From Sordaria brevicollis (lineage: Eukaryota > Ascomycota > Sordariomycetes > Sordariales > Sordariaceae), in NCBI GenBank assembly GCA_033439795.1, contig JAUTDP010000005.1:3067001-3131000 (forward strand): a stretch of 64,000 nucleotides of DNA. Direction: 5' to 3'. The translations under genes and the position numbers were made by a program. Under the pieces are notes generated by a model. It was given only the letters and a program-made list of their open reading frames with translations, ran no database searches and had not been told where the DNA came from. The first letter of the stretch is position 1. Each line of letters begins with the position of its first letter. Shown here piece by piece: positions 44,273-55,572 of the stretch.

Positions 44273-46806
44273 ATGACGAAACCCACGGGCAATGGTGGTG
44301 GGAAAAAGAAGAACCAGTTGACCCTTGCTCAACTGGCGGCTTACGATGATATTCTGACGGATGCGCTCGTTGATCATGTGAGTTTCCACCTCTCTCGGTG
44401 TTTGCGATCGGAGTTTCGGTGGTGGTGTTGGCTGCAATGCGCATGCGAATTGATCACTAACAACATATTCCCCCTATGCAGGCGTACTACTGGACCACCA
44501 TCCCCAAGAACCGCACATCCTACCACCCATCTAGAGGCATCAAGGAGGAGGAAATCACAAAAATCATCCAGAACCACCTAATCGTCGACCCCGACATTGC
44601 GACCGCCGAAGAGAAACTGCTTGCGACCGACGGCCTCAAACGCTTCTGCAACACGCTCAAGACGCCCCGAGAACAAAATGACTTCAAGGCCCACCTCCGC
44701 CGCTACATGTCCATCTACCTCCCCGACTGCCCCTTCGAGGTCAACGCGACCAACCGCTACACAATCGTCACGTACGAGGCCAGCATCACGGCCCGCCGCT
44801 TCATCAAGCGCAACGAGACAATCAAGTACCTGGCTGGCATTCAGGTGGTGATCACGCCAGAGGAAGAGTTGGAAATGTCGCTGCGCAAGAAGGATTTCTC
44901 TCTGATTGTCAGCAGCAGGAGCAAGTCCACCAGCTTGTTTATGGGCCCCGCGAGGTTTGCCAACCATGACTGCAATGCCAACGCCAGGCTCATTACGAGG
45001 GGGCAGGCGGGCATTGAGATCATTGCGTGCAGGAACATCGAGGTTGGCGAGGAGATCACCGTTACGTACAGTGAGAGCTACTTCGGGGAGAACAACTGCG
45101 ACTGCTTGTGCGCCACGTGCGAGAGCAATTTGAGGAATGGCTGGAGACCGGTGGACGGTGAGGCGGTGGTCCAGAAGAGTATTGAGGACGAGCAGCAGCC
45201 GGCTGATGGATCAACCCCTTATTCGTTCCGGAGGAAGAGAAGATATGGAAGTACTGCTCTGCAGACTTCGCGCACTCCCTCGGTGACGCCCGATATGCGT
45301 CCGAGAATTTTGCGCAAGTCACAGAGCCAGATGATGTTGGGTGAGAGGACGTCTACCACGGATTCTGGTGCTCAGGGACAAGCACCAGATACCCAGAGTC
45401 GCAAGCGAGCGTTGGAAATGGGTACGCCCCCTTTTACGCCTACCAAGCGACAAAAGACTACGCAGTACCCGGTTGTTCCGATTGCTCTTTCGACAGCGCC
45501 TTCAAGAGGAAGTTCAGATAATGAGACGAGTCGGAGCCCGCTTTCATTCAGCACGACGAATGATAACGTTACGGACGCGACATCCCAGGGCAGTGAAAGC
45601 CCGGGACCCGTCATTCTCTCGCCAGAACCGACTCCGATTAAGCAGGCAATAGGTGTGCTGAAGCAGGAGGAGGGCGTCAACGAGGTTGCTGTTCAGCAGG
45701 TGCCAGAAGCTTTCACTCCTCCGTCTAGTCAACCAACAGCAGAGGAAGAGCCGCCGGTGGTTCGCCCAGCACATGAGCGTTTGGCTGCGCGTGATAGGAT
45801 GAGCATAGCCAACCTCATTTCAGGGCCCACGAGTCCTGCTCCTCCTATTGTTGTCTCGGTAGCAGAGGTGACGACGCATAGGCCGAAGCCGCAGAGTCAG
45901 CCCGTTCAGACGGAGCAGACATCTAGCATTACTGTTGCCCAGACAGTTTCAACGGTGTCTGTGGCACCTCCAGTCCAAGAGGCCCCTGTTGTCAAGACCG
46001 AGAGTCCAATCAAATCCATTGTCGCTCAAGTCGAGCAAATCACACAAGTTCAAACAACTACAACAACAAAATCGACCCCTTCCAAGAAGGCGCCGACCAC
46101 AACTTACCCACACCACTTAATCCCCATCCCAGCCGCCCCCCGCGGCCGTGTCCCCCGGGACTACACCCTCACGCCCCTCCTGCTCTCGGAGCCCGAAACC
46201 GCCTGGATCATGTGCACCCACTGCGCCTCGGCCTTTGTGCAAAAGAACGCCTATCTGACCAAATCCACCTGCCCACGTTGCGAGCGCCACTCCAAGTTAT
46301 ATGGCTACATGTGGCCCAAGACCGAGAAACTCGGCCCCAACGACAAAGAAGAGCGCATCCTCGATCATAGAATGATCAACCGCTTCCTCACCGCCGAGGA
46401 AGAAGCGAGGGCTAGGGGAAGGGTATACTGGCGTGAAAGAATGGGATCATCCAAATCCAAAGCCAAGTCTTCAGCTCCTTCGACGAAAAAGGGTACCCCA
46501 TCTGTGGGGAAGAAGACACCGTCGGCGTCAATCAAGAAGGAGGGGCAGACCCAAGGAGATGGAGAGACCCAAGGAGATGGACAGGGAGATGGAGATGGAC
46601 AGTACGTCCAAGAACGATTCGCCGCCGTTCGGAAACCAAAGATCAAAGTTAAAGTGCACGTTAGAAGCACGGTGCCGACGCCCGTGTTGTCGGCGATCAA
46701 GACGAAGAAGGATGAGGTGGCGGAGGCGGCGGCGATGGGGCTGAGGAGGAGCGGGAGGGCGAGGAGGGTTAGTGCTAAGCTTGCTGATTGTGAGTTGGAC
46801 TTCTAG
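44273..46806 (+). CDS. set-9: histone H4 lysine-20 methyltransferase SET-9 (KMT5/Suv4-20 type)
   Basis: join(44273..44377, 44482..46806), 809 aa. The intron is 104 nt (donor GTGAGT, branch CACTAAC, acceptor TGCAG). The N terminus (LTLAQLAAYDDILTDALVDH, then AYYWTTIPKNRTSYHPSRGI) is specific to fungal SET9. The SET domain follows: YTIVTYEASITARRFIKRNE, YLAGIQV, GPARFANHDCNANARL (about residues 189-204, the cofactor-binding NHDC) and GEEITVTYSESYFG (catalytic Tyr near 231). A post-SET cluster CDCLCATC comes next. A long disordered middle leads to a conserved C-terminal zinc-finger-like segment (WIMCTHCASAFVQKNAYLTK, then CPRCERHSKLYGYMWPK) and a basic tail. The enzyme methylates H4K20 in chromatin. 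The Neurospora ortholog has also been called hlm-1. Confidence 0.93.
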
Positions 46807-48191
46807 TCTGCAGCCCTCGATACCATCGACGGATACGGAGGGAGAGAATATGGGAATGTAGAGGAGGAGAATATGGCTATATGGGTATGAGCGATGAGTT
46901 AATGGCTTTTTGGACCTTGGTTGGTATGGACTGCCAAAGCAACGAGAGGCAGGTCAGGCAGGTCAGCGATGAGAACGAAGGGGGCAACGAAGGGGCAAAC
47001 AAACAAAGCCAGCGTTCATCGTTGCGACTGATACGGAAGATGCGATGGATTATTTTAGCTATATTATATCATGCTTGATGGGTAACAAGGCAAAGCATAG
47101 TTAGCGTGGGGCGTCAATTAGCTCTTAAAACACGAAGTATTGATACCATCCACTTGCTTCTTCATCTATGAGTTTGTGGCCATGAACATGAAGGTGACTG
47201 AGCCCAGATGTTCCGGCGAAGCTCCAGACCACCTAGGTATCTTTCCGGTAGCAGCGCACAGACCACTGCACCTCTCTTCCAATCTTCCAATCTCCTCCTC
47301 TACAAAGTCAGACGCGGAGTGCGGACACAGGCTCAACATCATGACAAAATATTGGAAAGGATAGAAGAATGTGTTCAAAGAATGCTACCATTGAAAGTAA
47401 CTAGGTACGGGCTTTGCTACAAATTTTGCACTCTTTCTGGTAGTCCCTGTTTTGGTTAATGTTGGTCCCCTACTCACAACGCCCTTGTTCCCTTGGATCT
47501 GCGCCGCTGTCGGGCAAACAATCGGATGTATTTTGACGCGTCCCAACAGAGAAGTGGAAGACAAGAAGGGCTTCGTGAAGGTTTTAGGTAGTCGCGCGTA
47601 TGCCACATTGATGGGCGGGAACAACAAGAAAATTGATGAAGCTGGAAGCTTGAGTGATTGGTTGATGGTAAACTGTCCCTTGGGATTTCGTGCGTTATTA
47701 TACAGAGTGCAGAAGAGAGCGAAGCAAAACGACAAATGAGAAACACGCGACGCGCTCCAGCTTCTGTTGACTGCTGGGAATAGCACGACCTTCATCATGT
47801 TCCCGCCAGTTTGTGATGCGAATGAAAGAATGGCAAAATTCTGAAACGAAAAAGCTGATGGTTTGATTTGATTTGATGATATGTAGAAATCCCCTTTCTC
47901 TCTTCTGAATATTCTGTTGCGCCAACGCCAACGCCGCCAAACTTCTTTTGTTGTCGGCCAAACACGTGTGTCTTGTTGTGTGATATAAAACCAAATCCAA
48001 GCCTTTCAGTTTTCGTCGTCGTTGCCCATCCTCTCCACTTCGTCTTACACACCCCCCTACGCGTCCTCCTGCTACCAAGTGATACCCTCCATCCTTCAAC
48101 GGCTGATGATACGCTTGTTGATGAAAATGTTGTCGAAGATATCGATGGTAGATCAGATAAGAATACGCGTCGTCTTCTTGGTAGTGGCCGC
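46807..48191. other. intergenic, convergent 3' flanks
   Basis: Between set-9 (plus) and the BTB gene (minus). A plus-strand frame at 47452-47739 is open for 95 codons but starts with TTG and has no partner exon. No gene supported. Confidence 0.45.
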
Positions 48192-49209
48192 TTAAGCCTG
48201 GCTGCTGTGCCTGGGCCTCTTGCGAGCGCTGCCAGTGCCGGGGTGCATCTTCTCGTTGCGCTCGCGCTTGAGCTTCTCGTCGAGGACGCGGGCTGTTTTT
48301 TGTCTGTGTCAGCAATCATCATCCCCACCATCATCATCATCACAACCATCGGGCGGCGGTGGCACATACTAAGCACATCGTAACCAAACTGGGGGAACTC
48401 CAAGCACAAGCTCCTGAACTCGTCCTCGGCCTCGGCGCGGAGGGTGTGGGAGCGGGTGGCCCAGAAGTTGGCGACGGGGGCGCGGATGGTGGTGTCGTCC
48501 TTGGCGGTGAACTCGTAGACGTAGCGGGCGTAGGCGATCTCGCCCTTGGCGGTCGAGTTGACGCAGTGGATCTTGGAGGAGGCCAGGTTCTTGAGGTTGG
48601 TGAGGCCAAACTTCTCGGCGATGGTGTAGACGCGCGCGTGCTTGAGCAGCTGCTCGCCCGTGAGGTCGACCTCGGGGATCGAAGGGTCCTTCTCGAGCGT
48701 GCGCTGGCCGGGCACCTTCTTGGGGAAGTAGTCGCCCGTGTAGAGGAACTCGAGGAAGCAGCCCATGGCGTCGATGTCATCGTTGGGGAGCTCGATTTGG
48801 CGGGGCTGTGTCACATTCTCGGTATTAGTTTATCGATCGACTTGGAGGCAAGGTGAGAGAAAGAGGGGTGACATACGCTGCCATCATCAGCAAAGTCGGC
48901 GCAAGCCTCAGCGAACCAGGGGCTCTGGACAAGCAAGGACTGGTGAGCAGTCAAGACGGTCTCCTGGTCGCCGGTGCCGACAATCAAGGTGACAATGGGG
49001 CTCGACAGATACTGGAGGAAGGTGACGCGAGGAGGAGGGGGAGAGTCGGCCGACTCCTCGGCGAAGGGGAGCTCGTCCTTGTTGTTAGCAGAGGCGTCGC
49101 CGCCCTCGGCCGCGGCAGCGGTCTCAGCACCACCCTCGGTCATCTCGACGTCGCCGGAGGGGGCGGCGGGGGAGTCCTCGATGATGTCCTCGTTGAAGCT
49201 CTCAGACAT
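48192..49209 (-). CDS. BTB/POZ domain protein, 289 aa
   Basis: Three exons: complement(48192..48292, 48370..48805, 48877..49209). Introns are 71 nt and 77 nt, with GTATGT donors and CTAAT/CTGAC branch-like sites. The first 60 residues are acidic and Ala-rich. The BTB fold starts with SSPIVTLIVGTGDQETVLTA, HQSLLVQSPWFAEACADF, continues after the first intron with IELPNDDIDAMGCFLEFLYT and GDYFPKK, and ends in a BACK-like helical segment (LLKHARVYTIAEKFGLTNLK). The last exon adds a basic tail (KLKRERNEKMHPGTGSARKR). Fungal proteins of this form are numerous; some serve as substrate adaptors of Cul3 ubiquitin ligases, but most are uncharacterised. No kelch or zinc-finger domain follows. The target is unknown. 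Confidence 0.85.
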
Positions 49210-50125
49210 GGTGGGCGGCGGCTAACGATGTGGTGGTGGTGTTGTCGGGGGATAAAGTCTGAGAAAGTGGTGAGGAAAGGATGTTAGTTTTGGGTAGGTA
49301 GACTGCGGTTGACCTTGCTTGCGCTGGCGCGTCTGGGACGGGGACGGGATTGTTTGGGTGTGGAGATTTTGTTACTAGTGCTAGCTGAGCTGCGAGTTGC
49401 GGTTGGCGGCGCGCGCTGGTGCAACACCAAAAACACCCACACCAATACCCACACACAATGGTAAACAATGATACGTACTGGGGGGACGGGACAGGGACGG
49501 GGACGGGGACCGTTAGTAACACAACTCGTGGATACCTGAACTTACGATGAATTAAAGATGAAGATAATATCAAATAACAGCCAGATGGCAGCGACACGAG
49601 CAGACTGGACAGCTGGTAAAAATGGGTGGTTGGCCGTTGGGATTTTGGATTTGGGGGACGGAGGGGACGCGGAGACGGGAAGCGAAGAGATGGATGGAGC
49701 TTTGACGGTTCGCGAGCGGGTGGGTTCGTGTTGAGCTGCAGGTCCACGGGGTTGGGAGCTTGTGATTGGTTGCAAAGTTACGATAGGTGATTAGTACTGT
49801 ACCATGTCCGTACGATTCGAAAGATTGAAGAGCCAGATGGGAAAGGTTCAACATCTGAAGAAGGATGGAAGAACCCTGAAAGCGACGAGTTACGAATATC
49901 AACGGTTGCGGAAGCTAGAGCTGAGATTTTAAAGTGCAGAAAGCTTCGAGCATGAGACAAGTCTCACTTCCATCCGCAAGCGTCGAACGTCGAAGCTGTT
50001 TTCGAAAGTTTCAGACCACGAAGAATGGAAAGGGTGGAAGAGCTGCTGGTCTGTGCGCAGCTGGTACTATGCATGGCTACTTAGGCAAATGAAAAGCGCC
50101 AGATTACCAACAACCAATCATCCTA
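49210..50125. other. upstream region of the BTB gene
   Basis: Promoter and probable leader of the minus-strand BTB gene, with a GGGACGGGGAC short repeat at about 49480-49510. No coding frame supported. Confidence 0.45.
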
Positions 50126-50199
50126 TCCCTCGTGGCGCAATTGGCTAGCGCGTCAGACTGTTAATCTGGAGGCTGTAAGTTCGATCCTTACCGAGGGAG
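50126..50199 (+). tRNA. tRNA-Asn (anticodon GTT)
   Basis: 74 nt. The acceptor stem pairs TCCCTCG (50126-50132) with CGAGGGA (50192-50198). The D arm contains the A box TGGCGCAATTGGCTAGCGC. The anticodon stem CAGAC/GTCTG-like pair encloses loop CTGTTAA with anticodon GTT. The B box is GTTCGATCC. No intron. It decodes AAC/AAU. Confidence 0.95.
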
Positions 50200-50224
50200 G
50201 ATTTAAAGATATCCAGCAATCTTC

Positions 50225-50230
50225 TTTTTT
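50225..50230 (+). terminator. RNA polymerase III terminator
   Basis: Run of six T residues 26 nt after the tRNA-Asn end, with a second longer T run shortly after. A T-run is the usual Pol III stop signal. Confidence 0.75.
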
Positions 50231-51777
50231 GCAATTTTTTTTCTTCTAGCGTTCTCCATTCCCCTTTTTCTTCTTGATTAATCACTCTTCGGCCTTGCGT
50301 GTTTTGACGCTGGGCGTGCAACTTCGGTATTGAACGAATGAACGGTGATCTTTTTTTGTGCGTTTTGTGTTGTTTTGAGGATGGAAATGGGAAGTGTCAT
50401 TCAAACAATCAAGAACTCAACATCAAACCCATCAAGTACACTACGATCCATCACAGCGAAAGTCTCCTGATCTCGACATAACCGATAATCTAACCACTAG
50501 CGTTCAAATTGCATTATAATATAACGGACGTCTTTACACCTCATCACCCTCTCCTTTTAACACCCTTCCGAAGCCATCCCAACTCCCCAAATTTACACCT
50601 TTATTCCACTTCCATACTACACCTACAGGTCTAACAAGTCACCAGCAAATACCAACTAACACCTCCAAGACACTCAGAGACAACCACAGCTTGGATAGAA
50701 GAACAACACACCGACGTACCTATTCACTTGGGAGGAAGATAAAACATCTCCTTCTCTCCATTATCAAGGGAAGGAAGCTGGAATAGAGCTTTCGTGAGAA
50801 CTGGTTGACGTATCGCGCTTCCCCTCCTGGCTTAGAGAACGCCGTGGGAAATTTCCCAATCGCACCGGGAATCTGCCTCTGGGACAGCTCGAACGGGCAC
50901 GGGCGCAGAAGCGGGAGCGGGACTTGGAACGGGGGCGGGGGCGGGGGTGGTCAAGGACTTAAGGTGCTGAAGAGGAGAGTTGTGAGGATGGCGATTGGGA
51001 GGGTTGGGAACTTCATTTTAACTCTTCTAAACCAAAATCTGATCGATTCGAAAACAATTTGAGGTAGGTAGTTGAGGGGCTGGGACTGTTGTGACGATCG
51101 GGATGGAACTTGGGACTAGGGTTGTGAGAGTGATGTACTGAAGGCTGAGAAGAAGAGTGAGAAGAGTGAGATGGAAGGAGGCTTGATGTGTTTTGGGCTT
51201 CAGGCAAGATGTAAATACAGACTATGCCATTCCTCTTTACTTGGTATCTCATAGTCGTTTCTCTATACGGCATGCATGGGTGTGTTGCCTTTTATGCCTC
51301 TTTTCAGGGACATGGACTGATTAAGCGAGTCGCTCAGATACTCAGTTCCTCCTCCCTCCGGACATCTTCTCGGTATCAAGGCACAAAAATGAACCCATTT
51401 GCCTGTACGCGGTCTCCCAACTCTTCTTGATCGCGAGTGCCTCAACTTCGCCGGTTTGAAAGGGCAAGACGGAACAACAAGAGTTCGAATGGACAATGAG
51501 TGACCGAGGACTGAGTTGCAACAAACAACAGACACAGTATTGACTTTCACAATGGAATCAAGTGCCCACGAACCTCTGGCAATGGTCGGAATATACTTGC
51601 CTCGGTAGTACTTTTGCCGGCCAAGACAATCACGCCTGAGAACCTCACGAACTTGACACCCCAGCCCCAAAGCCGTCACCAACTGACTGACTTGAATCGT
51701 GTATCTCATTATTCATTATCGCATGCTATCTTCATATTAGCTGGAAGTGTCCATCACAGCTTACTCCCCTTGGACAG
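50231..51777. other. intergenic, no gene seen
   Basis: Between the tRNA and the epimerase gene. AC-rich plus-strand DNA at about 50400-50730 and a GGGGGCGGGGGCGGGGG patch near 50933. Only short frames. Confidence 0.45.
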
Positions 51778-52677
51778 TCACTCCCTCTCCTCATGCTTCC
51801 ACCCAAGCACCCTCTCAATCTTGTCCACACTCCAAAACCCCTTCTCGCCCGAAATATCCCCCTTAATCTTCGTCCCCGGCCAATACTTTTTCACCAACTC
51901 CTCATTACTCAACTTCTTATCCTCCCCCACGACACACCTCTCGGGACTCACCACATTAAAAACCTCGGCGCCCTCAAACCTATCACTATTCTCCACCGCC
52001 GCAAGACACGCCCTCGCCGTCGCCTGCGGATGCACCCACCCCCACAACTGCTTCACCGCCGTCTCGTTGCTCTCCTCATAATCCTTCTCCACGTCCTTCT
52101 TCGGCGCCACCTGATGAATCCTCAGACACGCAATCTTCATCCCCGGAAACCATTTCGCAATACTCCTCGCCTGCACCTCAGCCTCCTGCTTGGCCAGCGC
52201 GTACGCGTCCGTCGGGTCCTGGCTAATCTCCTCGTCGACGGGGAAGTACTCAAAGCTCAGCGGCTGGTTGCTATACACCAGCCCAATGGCGTTTACACTC
52301 GACGCGTAGCAGAACTTTTTTATGCCCAGCTCGGCGGCGGCGCGCATCCCGTTGAAGGCGGCGCACACGTTGTTGGAGTGCACGAGGTGGTCGTCCTTGT
52401 CGACGGGGTTGGGGATGGCGGCCAGGTGGATGACGGCGTCGCAGCCCTTGAAGGCTTGCAGCAGGGCGTCGTAGTCGTTGGCGGCGTCGGCGGTGCGCAT
52501 TTCCGTGTTGGGCGTGGTGGTGTCGCGGTCTTCGTGGGTGCGGTCGATTTGCACGGTCGAGTGGCCGCGGGAGGCGCAGAGGTGGACGACTTGTTTGCCG
52601 ACGGTGCCGCGGGCGCCGGTGATGGCGATTCTCATTTTGATGGCGAGGGAGGAGAGGAGGCGGGGGGTTTTTTGCAT
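51778..52677 (-). CDS. NAD(P)-dependent epimerase/dehydratase (extended SDR family), up to 299 aa
   Basis: Single exon, TGA at 51778-51780. The ATG at 52677 adds 14 residues before a second Met at 52635; the second gives the classical start MRIAITGARGTVGKQVVHLC with the Rossmann nucleotide-binding GxxGxxG motif. Further family signs are CDAVIHLAAIPNP (residue about 85), the SSVNAIGL segment with the catalytic Ser, and Tyr-Ala-Leu-Ala-Lys (YxxxK, active site) in DAYALAKQEAEVQAR. The C-terminal part holds the variable substrate-binding lobe. Layout resembles uronate dehydrogenase-like and UDP-sugar-epimerase-like fungal enzymes, but the substrate cannot be told. I favour the start at 52635. Confidence 0.88.
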   Translation of the reverse strand: MQKTPRLLSSLAIKMRIAITGARGTVGKQVVHLCASRGHSTVQIDRTHEDRDTTTPNTEMRTADAANDYDALLQAFKGCDAVIHLAAIPNPVDKDDHLVHSNNVCAAFNGMRAAAELGIKKFCYASSVNAIGLVYSNQPLSFEYFPVDEEISQDPTDAYALAKQEAEVQARSIAKWFPGMKIACLRIHQVAPKKDVEKDYEESNETAVKQLWGWVHPQATARACLAAVENSDRFEGAEVFNVVSPERCVVGEDKKLSNEELVKKYWPGTKIKGDISGEKGFWSVDKIERVLGWKHEERE

Positions 52678-53175
52678 GCAGTTTTTTGTGTAGACCGTTG
52701 TTTTGGTCAGTTGGTTGGTGGGATGTAGACGTGGTTTGTTTGGTTGTGTTGTGATGGTGTTGATGGAGGTCGAGATCTAGAATTGGTGGTTTGGACGCGG
52801 GAGGGAACGTTTTATGGGTGGTCTCGAACCGAAAATAGTATGACGTTTACGTGGGGCTCATCGAGATCTAGAATTGACTTTGTAGGAGACAATGTTCCTG
52901 TCGAGCTGCAACGGCCGTACAAATTGGGCAAGAATGGTTCGAAAGAGAGACTGACGAGGAAGGAGAAAACGGTTGGTGATGTCATTGATGTTCGACGGCC
53001 CCTATTTCGCCAAGCATGCCAAGAGAGGTGATGGGATGCATAATTGGCACGTTTAACCCTAACCCGTTGCCTGTCGGAGATGAGACGAACTGCTCTGGCC
53101 TCTTATCGATAAGACATCGTGAAGGAGTGGAAGTTGGTGAACCGCTCATGTTGTTTCTTCATCAGACTGAGATGA
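52678..53175. other. intergenic, no gene seen
   Basis: Promoter side of the minus-strand epimerase gene. The motif GATCTAGAATTG occurs twice (about 52772 and 52864), both followed by similar G/T-rich sequence. No gene. Confidence 0.45.
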
Positions 53176-53705
53176 TATTGGAGGTTAATCTGGCTAGGGA
53201 AGTCTCTTTCAAACCGTCAAGGCTCCGTGGGACCAGAGGGAAACCAGATGGAATGGCCCGAGACAGGTACCTTAACAATTTCCGACCCCTTCGACGCCAG
53301 GGCCATCAAGGTTCTCACCCACAAAGTCTAGACACGAATAAGTGGAAAGCGAAACCTCTCGAAGGACACCTCCTTCCAATTTGCCCGGGGATATCTAGAT
53401 GAAGAAGGAACGCAACAGGTTGAGGCAAGAGCGCAGGCCAACATCGGCAATGGCGTGCTCCATCACCAAGTCTGTGGCAGTTTCCTGTCTTTGAAGTTGC
53501 GAAGGATGCGACTTCCCTTCTCTCAGATTTCCACAGCCCTTGCCCTGATGATGAGACCAATTTTTGGGCCAGAAATCTCAGTGCTACAGAAGAATTCTTT
53601 TCAGGAACCTGAGACTTCTTTGACAGGCCTGAAAATTCTCCGGCGGACTGGTTGCTCGCTTTACCCTCCCGCTTCGACAATTCAAACTTCCCCCCTCTTC
53701 CGGTA
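53176..53705 (+). pseudogene. broken coding region, family unknown
   Basis: A protein-like reading passes through three pieces. Frame A (from 53176) shows GPEGNQMEWPETGTLTISDP, FDARAIKVLTHKV, a TAG at 53329-53331, then KDTSFQFARGYLDEEGTQQV and EARAQANIGNGVLHH. Near 53461-53469 the sense moves to a second frame with LWQFPVFEVAKDATSLLSDF and CPDDETNFWARNLSATEEFF, a TGA at 53610-53612, then FFDRPENSPADWLLALPSRF. Composition and codon choice on both sides of each break look coding. I could not explain the breaks with introns. It is probably a decayed gene; the ancestral family is unknown. A strongly diverged gene with unusual introns is the alternative. Confidence 0.5.
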
Positions 53706-53832
53706 ATTCTTCGCCATTCCTCATCTCCGATCAAACAGGCAAGTTCAGTCTCCAGCAAACCGAGTAATATTGCTAACTTTAACGTCTGCAGAGTCCCAGT
53801 CATCTCAGCGAACCGCCGCCGCACCATCTACC

Positions 53833-54375
53833 ATGTCCTCAAAGGACAAGCAACCGGCCTGCCAGGCGTGCGGCCTGAAGAATTATAGGGTCCAAAACGA
53901 GTCAGGCAAAAAGCAAGTCCAGAATGGCTTCATCCGAGCCGTGAACACGACACTCGGCAACCTGATCAACTACGCCGCAAGTTGGATTCCTCAACCTCGC
54001 GCAAGCTGGATCCCTGGCTATCAAATTGCCAAAGACATCGCCAACGACCTGTCAGCATTGACAAGTCCCATCAGCATGTCTTTTACCGTTTCCGGGACCT
54101 GGACGGTTGGCCCAACCAATTCCGTCGTCACCATCACCAAGGCGACCGAGAAGACGGAGAAGACAGAGCACAAGCCTAGGAAGCCCAGGGGCAGGAGCCG
54201 TTACAGAAGCCGTACCGCAAGCCCAGCCATCTCCGAGCTTGGAAAGTACATCCCGCCGAGCCGTCGGACTTGCAATAGGCGTGGACAAGTATTTGCAGAC
54301 CGAGACAAGCTTTTCAGGCACCTCCACGCCTATGTGGACTTGTATGATGCCTCTCCCATGCTAGATACTGGCTGA
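53833..54375 (+). CDS. hypothetical protein with degenerate C2H2-like segment
   Basis: ATG at 53833 (MSSKDKQPACQACGLKNYRV) to TGA 54373-54375, 180 aa. An acceptor-like GCTAACTTTAACGTCTGCAG ends at 53790, so the transcript may start further upstream. The protein has a CxxC near the N terminus (CQACG), a hydrophobic middle (LGNLINYAASWIPQPR), a Thr/Lys/Arg-rich part and CNRRGQVFADRDKLFRHLHA, which looks like a C2H2 finger missing its second Cys. A second coding-like frame at 54388-54619 (RLIRRIQSQLRSGERKWEEA) follows an acceptor GCTGCAG and ends at a GTACGA donor, so the stop at 54375 may be inside an intron. I could not find a donor with matching phase. The gene may be as damaged as its upstream neighbour. 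Confidence 0.4.
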   Translation: MSSKDKQPACQACGLKNYRVQNESGKKQVQNGFIRAVNTTLGNLINYAASWIPQPRASWIPGYQIAKDIANDLSALTSPISMSFTVSGTWTVGPTNSVVTITKATEKTEKTEHKPRKPRGRSRYRSRTASPAISELGKYIPPSRRTCNRRGQVFADRDKLFRHLHAYVDLYDASPMLDTG

Positions 54376-54639
54376 CGACACTGACAACGCTGCAGAAACT
54401 GCCAAGGAACTCCGGTTGGCGAGGTATCCGAGATTAATTCGCCGAATTCAGAGTCAACTGCGGTCTGGCGAGAGGAAGTGGGAGGAAGCATTTGAGGCAA
54501 CGAAGCGGAGGAGCGAGACACATTTCTATGAGGCAAAGGATGCAACACTGATGGATATGGGCCGGTATACAGAGTCATGGCTGGATCCGGGTACTCCAGA
54601 GGACATCACGAGCAAAGGTACGAGTTTTCAACATTGTCA

Positions 54640-55017
54640 CTTTCATTCGCCTGTCTCTACTATATGTCTGTCTTATGACCCTTCTCTTGGTCTTCCGTGT
54701 CCCTGTGGTGATCTTTCTTGCCCACTACCAGCGCCAGCCCCTCCGTCTTCTCCAGTCCTTCTCGCCCCTCCTTCTCCTCCGCCATTATTCCTATTCGCAG
54801 CCCCAGCAATGCCACCCGAACTCAAACTTACCGCCGCACTAGAAGTCGAGTTAGAATTTGGATTGGCGCCCGTAGTCATCGCAGTGTTGCCGGTATCCCA
54901 GTAACTATCAGACACGCCTACAGAAACCGACGGCGTTGATGTGCTACCGCGTCCTGGCCCCGGCGCCCCTCTACCTCTCCCTCTGCCGGGACCTCCCCTT
55001 CCTCTTTCACCACGCCC
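54640..55017. other. Pro/Gly-coding low-complexity stretch
   Basis: C-rich plus-strand DNA with frames rich in Pro on plus and Gly/Arg on minus. Similar in composition to the large repetitive gene at 56-59 kb but in the opposite orientation. I do not call a gene here. Confidence 0.35.
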
Positions 55018-55437
55018 ATGGCCCCCATTAGAAGAACTCTGGGAAGTGTCCGGGTATGTAATAAACAAATCCCATCCACTTCCTCCTATTCTCACGCTCC
55101 CACCGTCTCCTCTTCCACCTCTACCACCACCATAACCACTACCATGGCCAGCACCACCTCTTCCATTACATCCAGCACCATGCCTAGGACACCTCGTGGG
55201 AAAAGAGAAAAACTACGCCCACACACATCGAGTCCTACACTCACACACATCCCATATATAACCCTTACCCGCGCCCAGCTTGCCAATTCCCTATCAACTA
55301 TAATAGCTGCATATAAAATCCCCGTTTTCCCTGCTAAATTACCCCAATCTTATATACGTAATATTTACCGCATTTACCTAATTTTCGAGAATCCCCAAAA
55401 CTTTGCGGTTTTTATACGAAGACTATTAGAATACTAG
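55018..55437 (+). CDS. possible diverged inverted copy of the 3' end of the 56-59 kb gene, 139 aa
   Basis: ATG 55018 to TAG 55435-55437. The middle contains KREKLRPHTSSPTLTHIPY, which matches REKLRPYTLPPILTRIPTY encoded on the minus strand at about 55695-55755. DNA identity is visible over roughly 65 bases, in inverted orientation. Downstream both copies also share a TAAAATCCC(C)GTTTTCC sequence. The C-terminal 60 residues (LSTIIAAYKIPVFPAKLPQS, then IYRIYLIFENPQNFAVFIRR) are AT-rich in DNA and differ in style from the Ser/Thr-rich N terminus. It may be a partial duplicate gene or a fragment. Confidence 0.35.
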   Translation: MAPIRRTLGSVRVCNKQIPSTSSYSHAPTVSSSTSTTTITTTMASTTSSITSSTMPRTPRGKREKLRPHTSSPTLTHIPYITLTRAQLANSLSTIIAAYKIPVFPAKLPQSYIRNIYRIYLIFENPQNFAVFIRRLLEY

Positions 55438-55493
55438 CGGTAGATATCTAGAGTAAATAGAGCGGTTATATTTGTTAAAATTTTATCGATATC

Positions 55494-55572
55494 CTGATTT
55501 GCGTTATCCTAATTTGCGTTGTCCTATTTTGCGTTATCTTGTTTTGCGTTATCCTATTTTGCGTTGTCCATA
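55494..55572 (+). repeat. short tandem repeat, about 17-bp unit TTTTGCGTTATCCTA
   Basis: Five imperfect copies of a unit close to TTTTGCGTTATCCTATT (variants ATTTGCGTTGTCC and TTTTGCGTTATCTTG). It lies in AT-rich DNA between the two inverted coding ends. Confidence 0.8.

Noticed and set aside
47452..47739. Plus-strand 95-codon frame between set-9 and the BTB gene
   Set aside because: Begins with TTG, no ATG, and no convincing upstream exon; kept out for lack of support.
54673..55095. Gly/Arg/Ser-rich minus-strand frame of 140 codons
   Set aside because: Composition-driven open frame without a good start or neighbours; only the inverted similarity nearby is reported.
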